Shown here one piece after another: positions 6,287 to 6,297 of a stretch of 6,297 nucleotides of DNA. The DNA is taken from NCBI GenBank assembly GCA_031268245.1, contig JAIRXN010000016.1, forward strand, positions 1-6,297. Reading direction: 5' to 3'. Positions within the stretch are counted from its first letter, which is position 1, and each line of letters opens with the position of its first letter. The DNA comes from Treponema sp. Its GTDB lineage: Bacteria; Spirochaetota; Spirochaetia; Treponematales; Breznakiellaceae. The notes under the pieces were generated by a model. That model did no database searches. It saw nothing but the letters and a program-made list of their open reading frames with translations, and was not told the origin of the DNA. The position numbers and the translations under genes are program-made.

Positions 6287-6297
6287 GCTATATTATT

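Overview
The window holds a complete carAB operon on the plus strand. These genes encode glutamine-dependent carbamoyl-phosphate synthetase, the entry enzyme to pyrimidines and arginine. A partial gene resembling AbiEii-type nucleotidyltransferases lies to the left, and a convergent gene for an unrecognised, probably TIM-barrel, protein lies to the right.

Organism: bacterial. Both Car subunits are closer, as recalled from family sequences, to the eukaryotic CAD/CPS1 and Bacteroidetes/spirochaete branch than to the E. coli branch. Good Shine-Dalgarno (SD) sequences precede carB and the right-hand gene, which argues mildly against Bacteroidetes. Sampled stretches of carAB run from about 50 to the mid-60s percent GC, while sampled stretches of the left-hand gene run from about 27 to 43 percent. 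A spirochaete (Treponema/Spirochaeta-like) is my best guess, but it is an inference.

Layout: 1-624, C-terminal part of a low-GC accessory gene running off the left edge. 625-856, a 232-base gap with short GTCCGTGT direct repeats, no convincing promoter and no clear SD for carA. 857-2110, carA. 2097-5393, carB, overlapping carA by 14 bases with its SD inside carA. 5394-5431, a 38-base convergent gap with a weak hairpin terminator candidate. 5432-6274, minus-strand unknown gene with a clear AAGGAG SD. The right edge adds only 23 bases.

How the genes work together: CarA hydrolyses glutamine and passes ammonia to CarB. CarB uses two ATP-grasp halves to make carbamoyl phosphate from bicarbonate, ammonia and two ATP, under control of a C-terminal MGS-like regulatory domain. 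Catalytic residues are intact in both subunits. The flanking genes have no evident functional link to them. I see no clear undescribed multi-gene system. The points most worth a second look are the CPS1-like regulatory pocket of CarB, the unknown barrel protein and the repeat-like DNA before carA.
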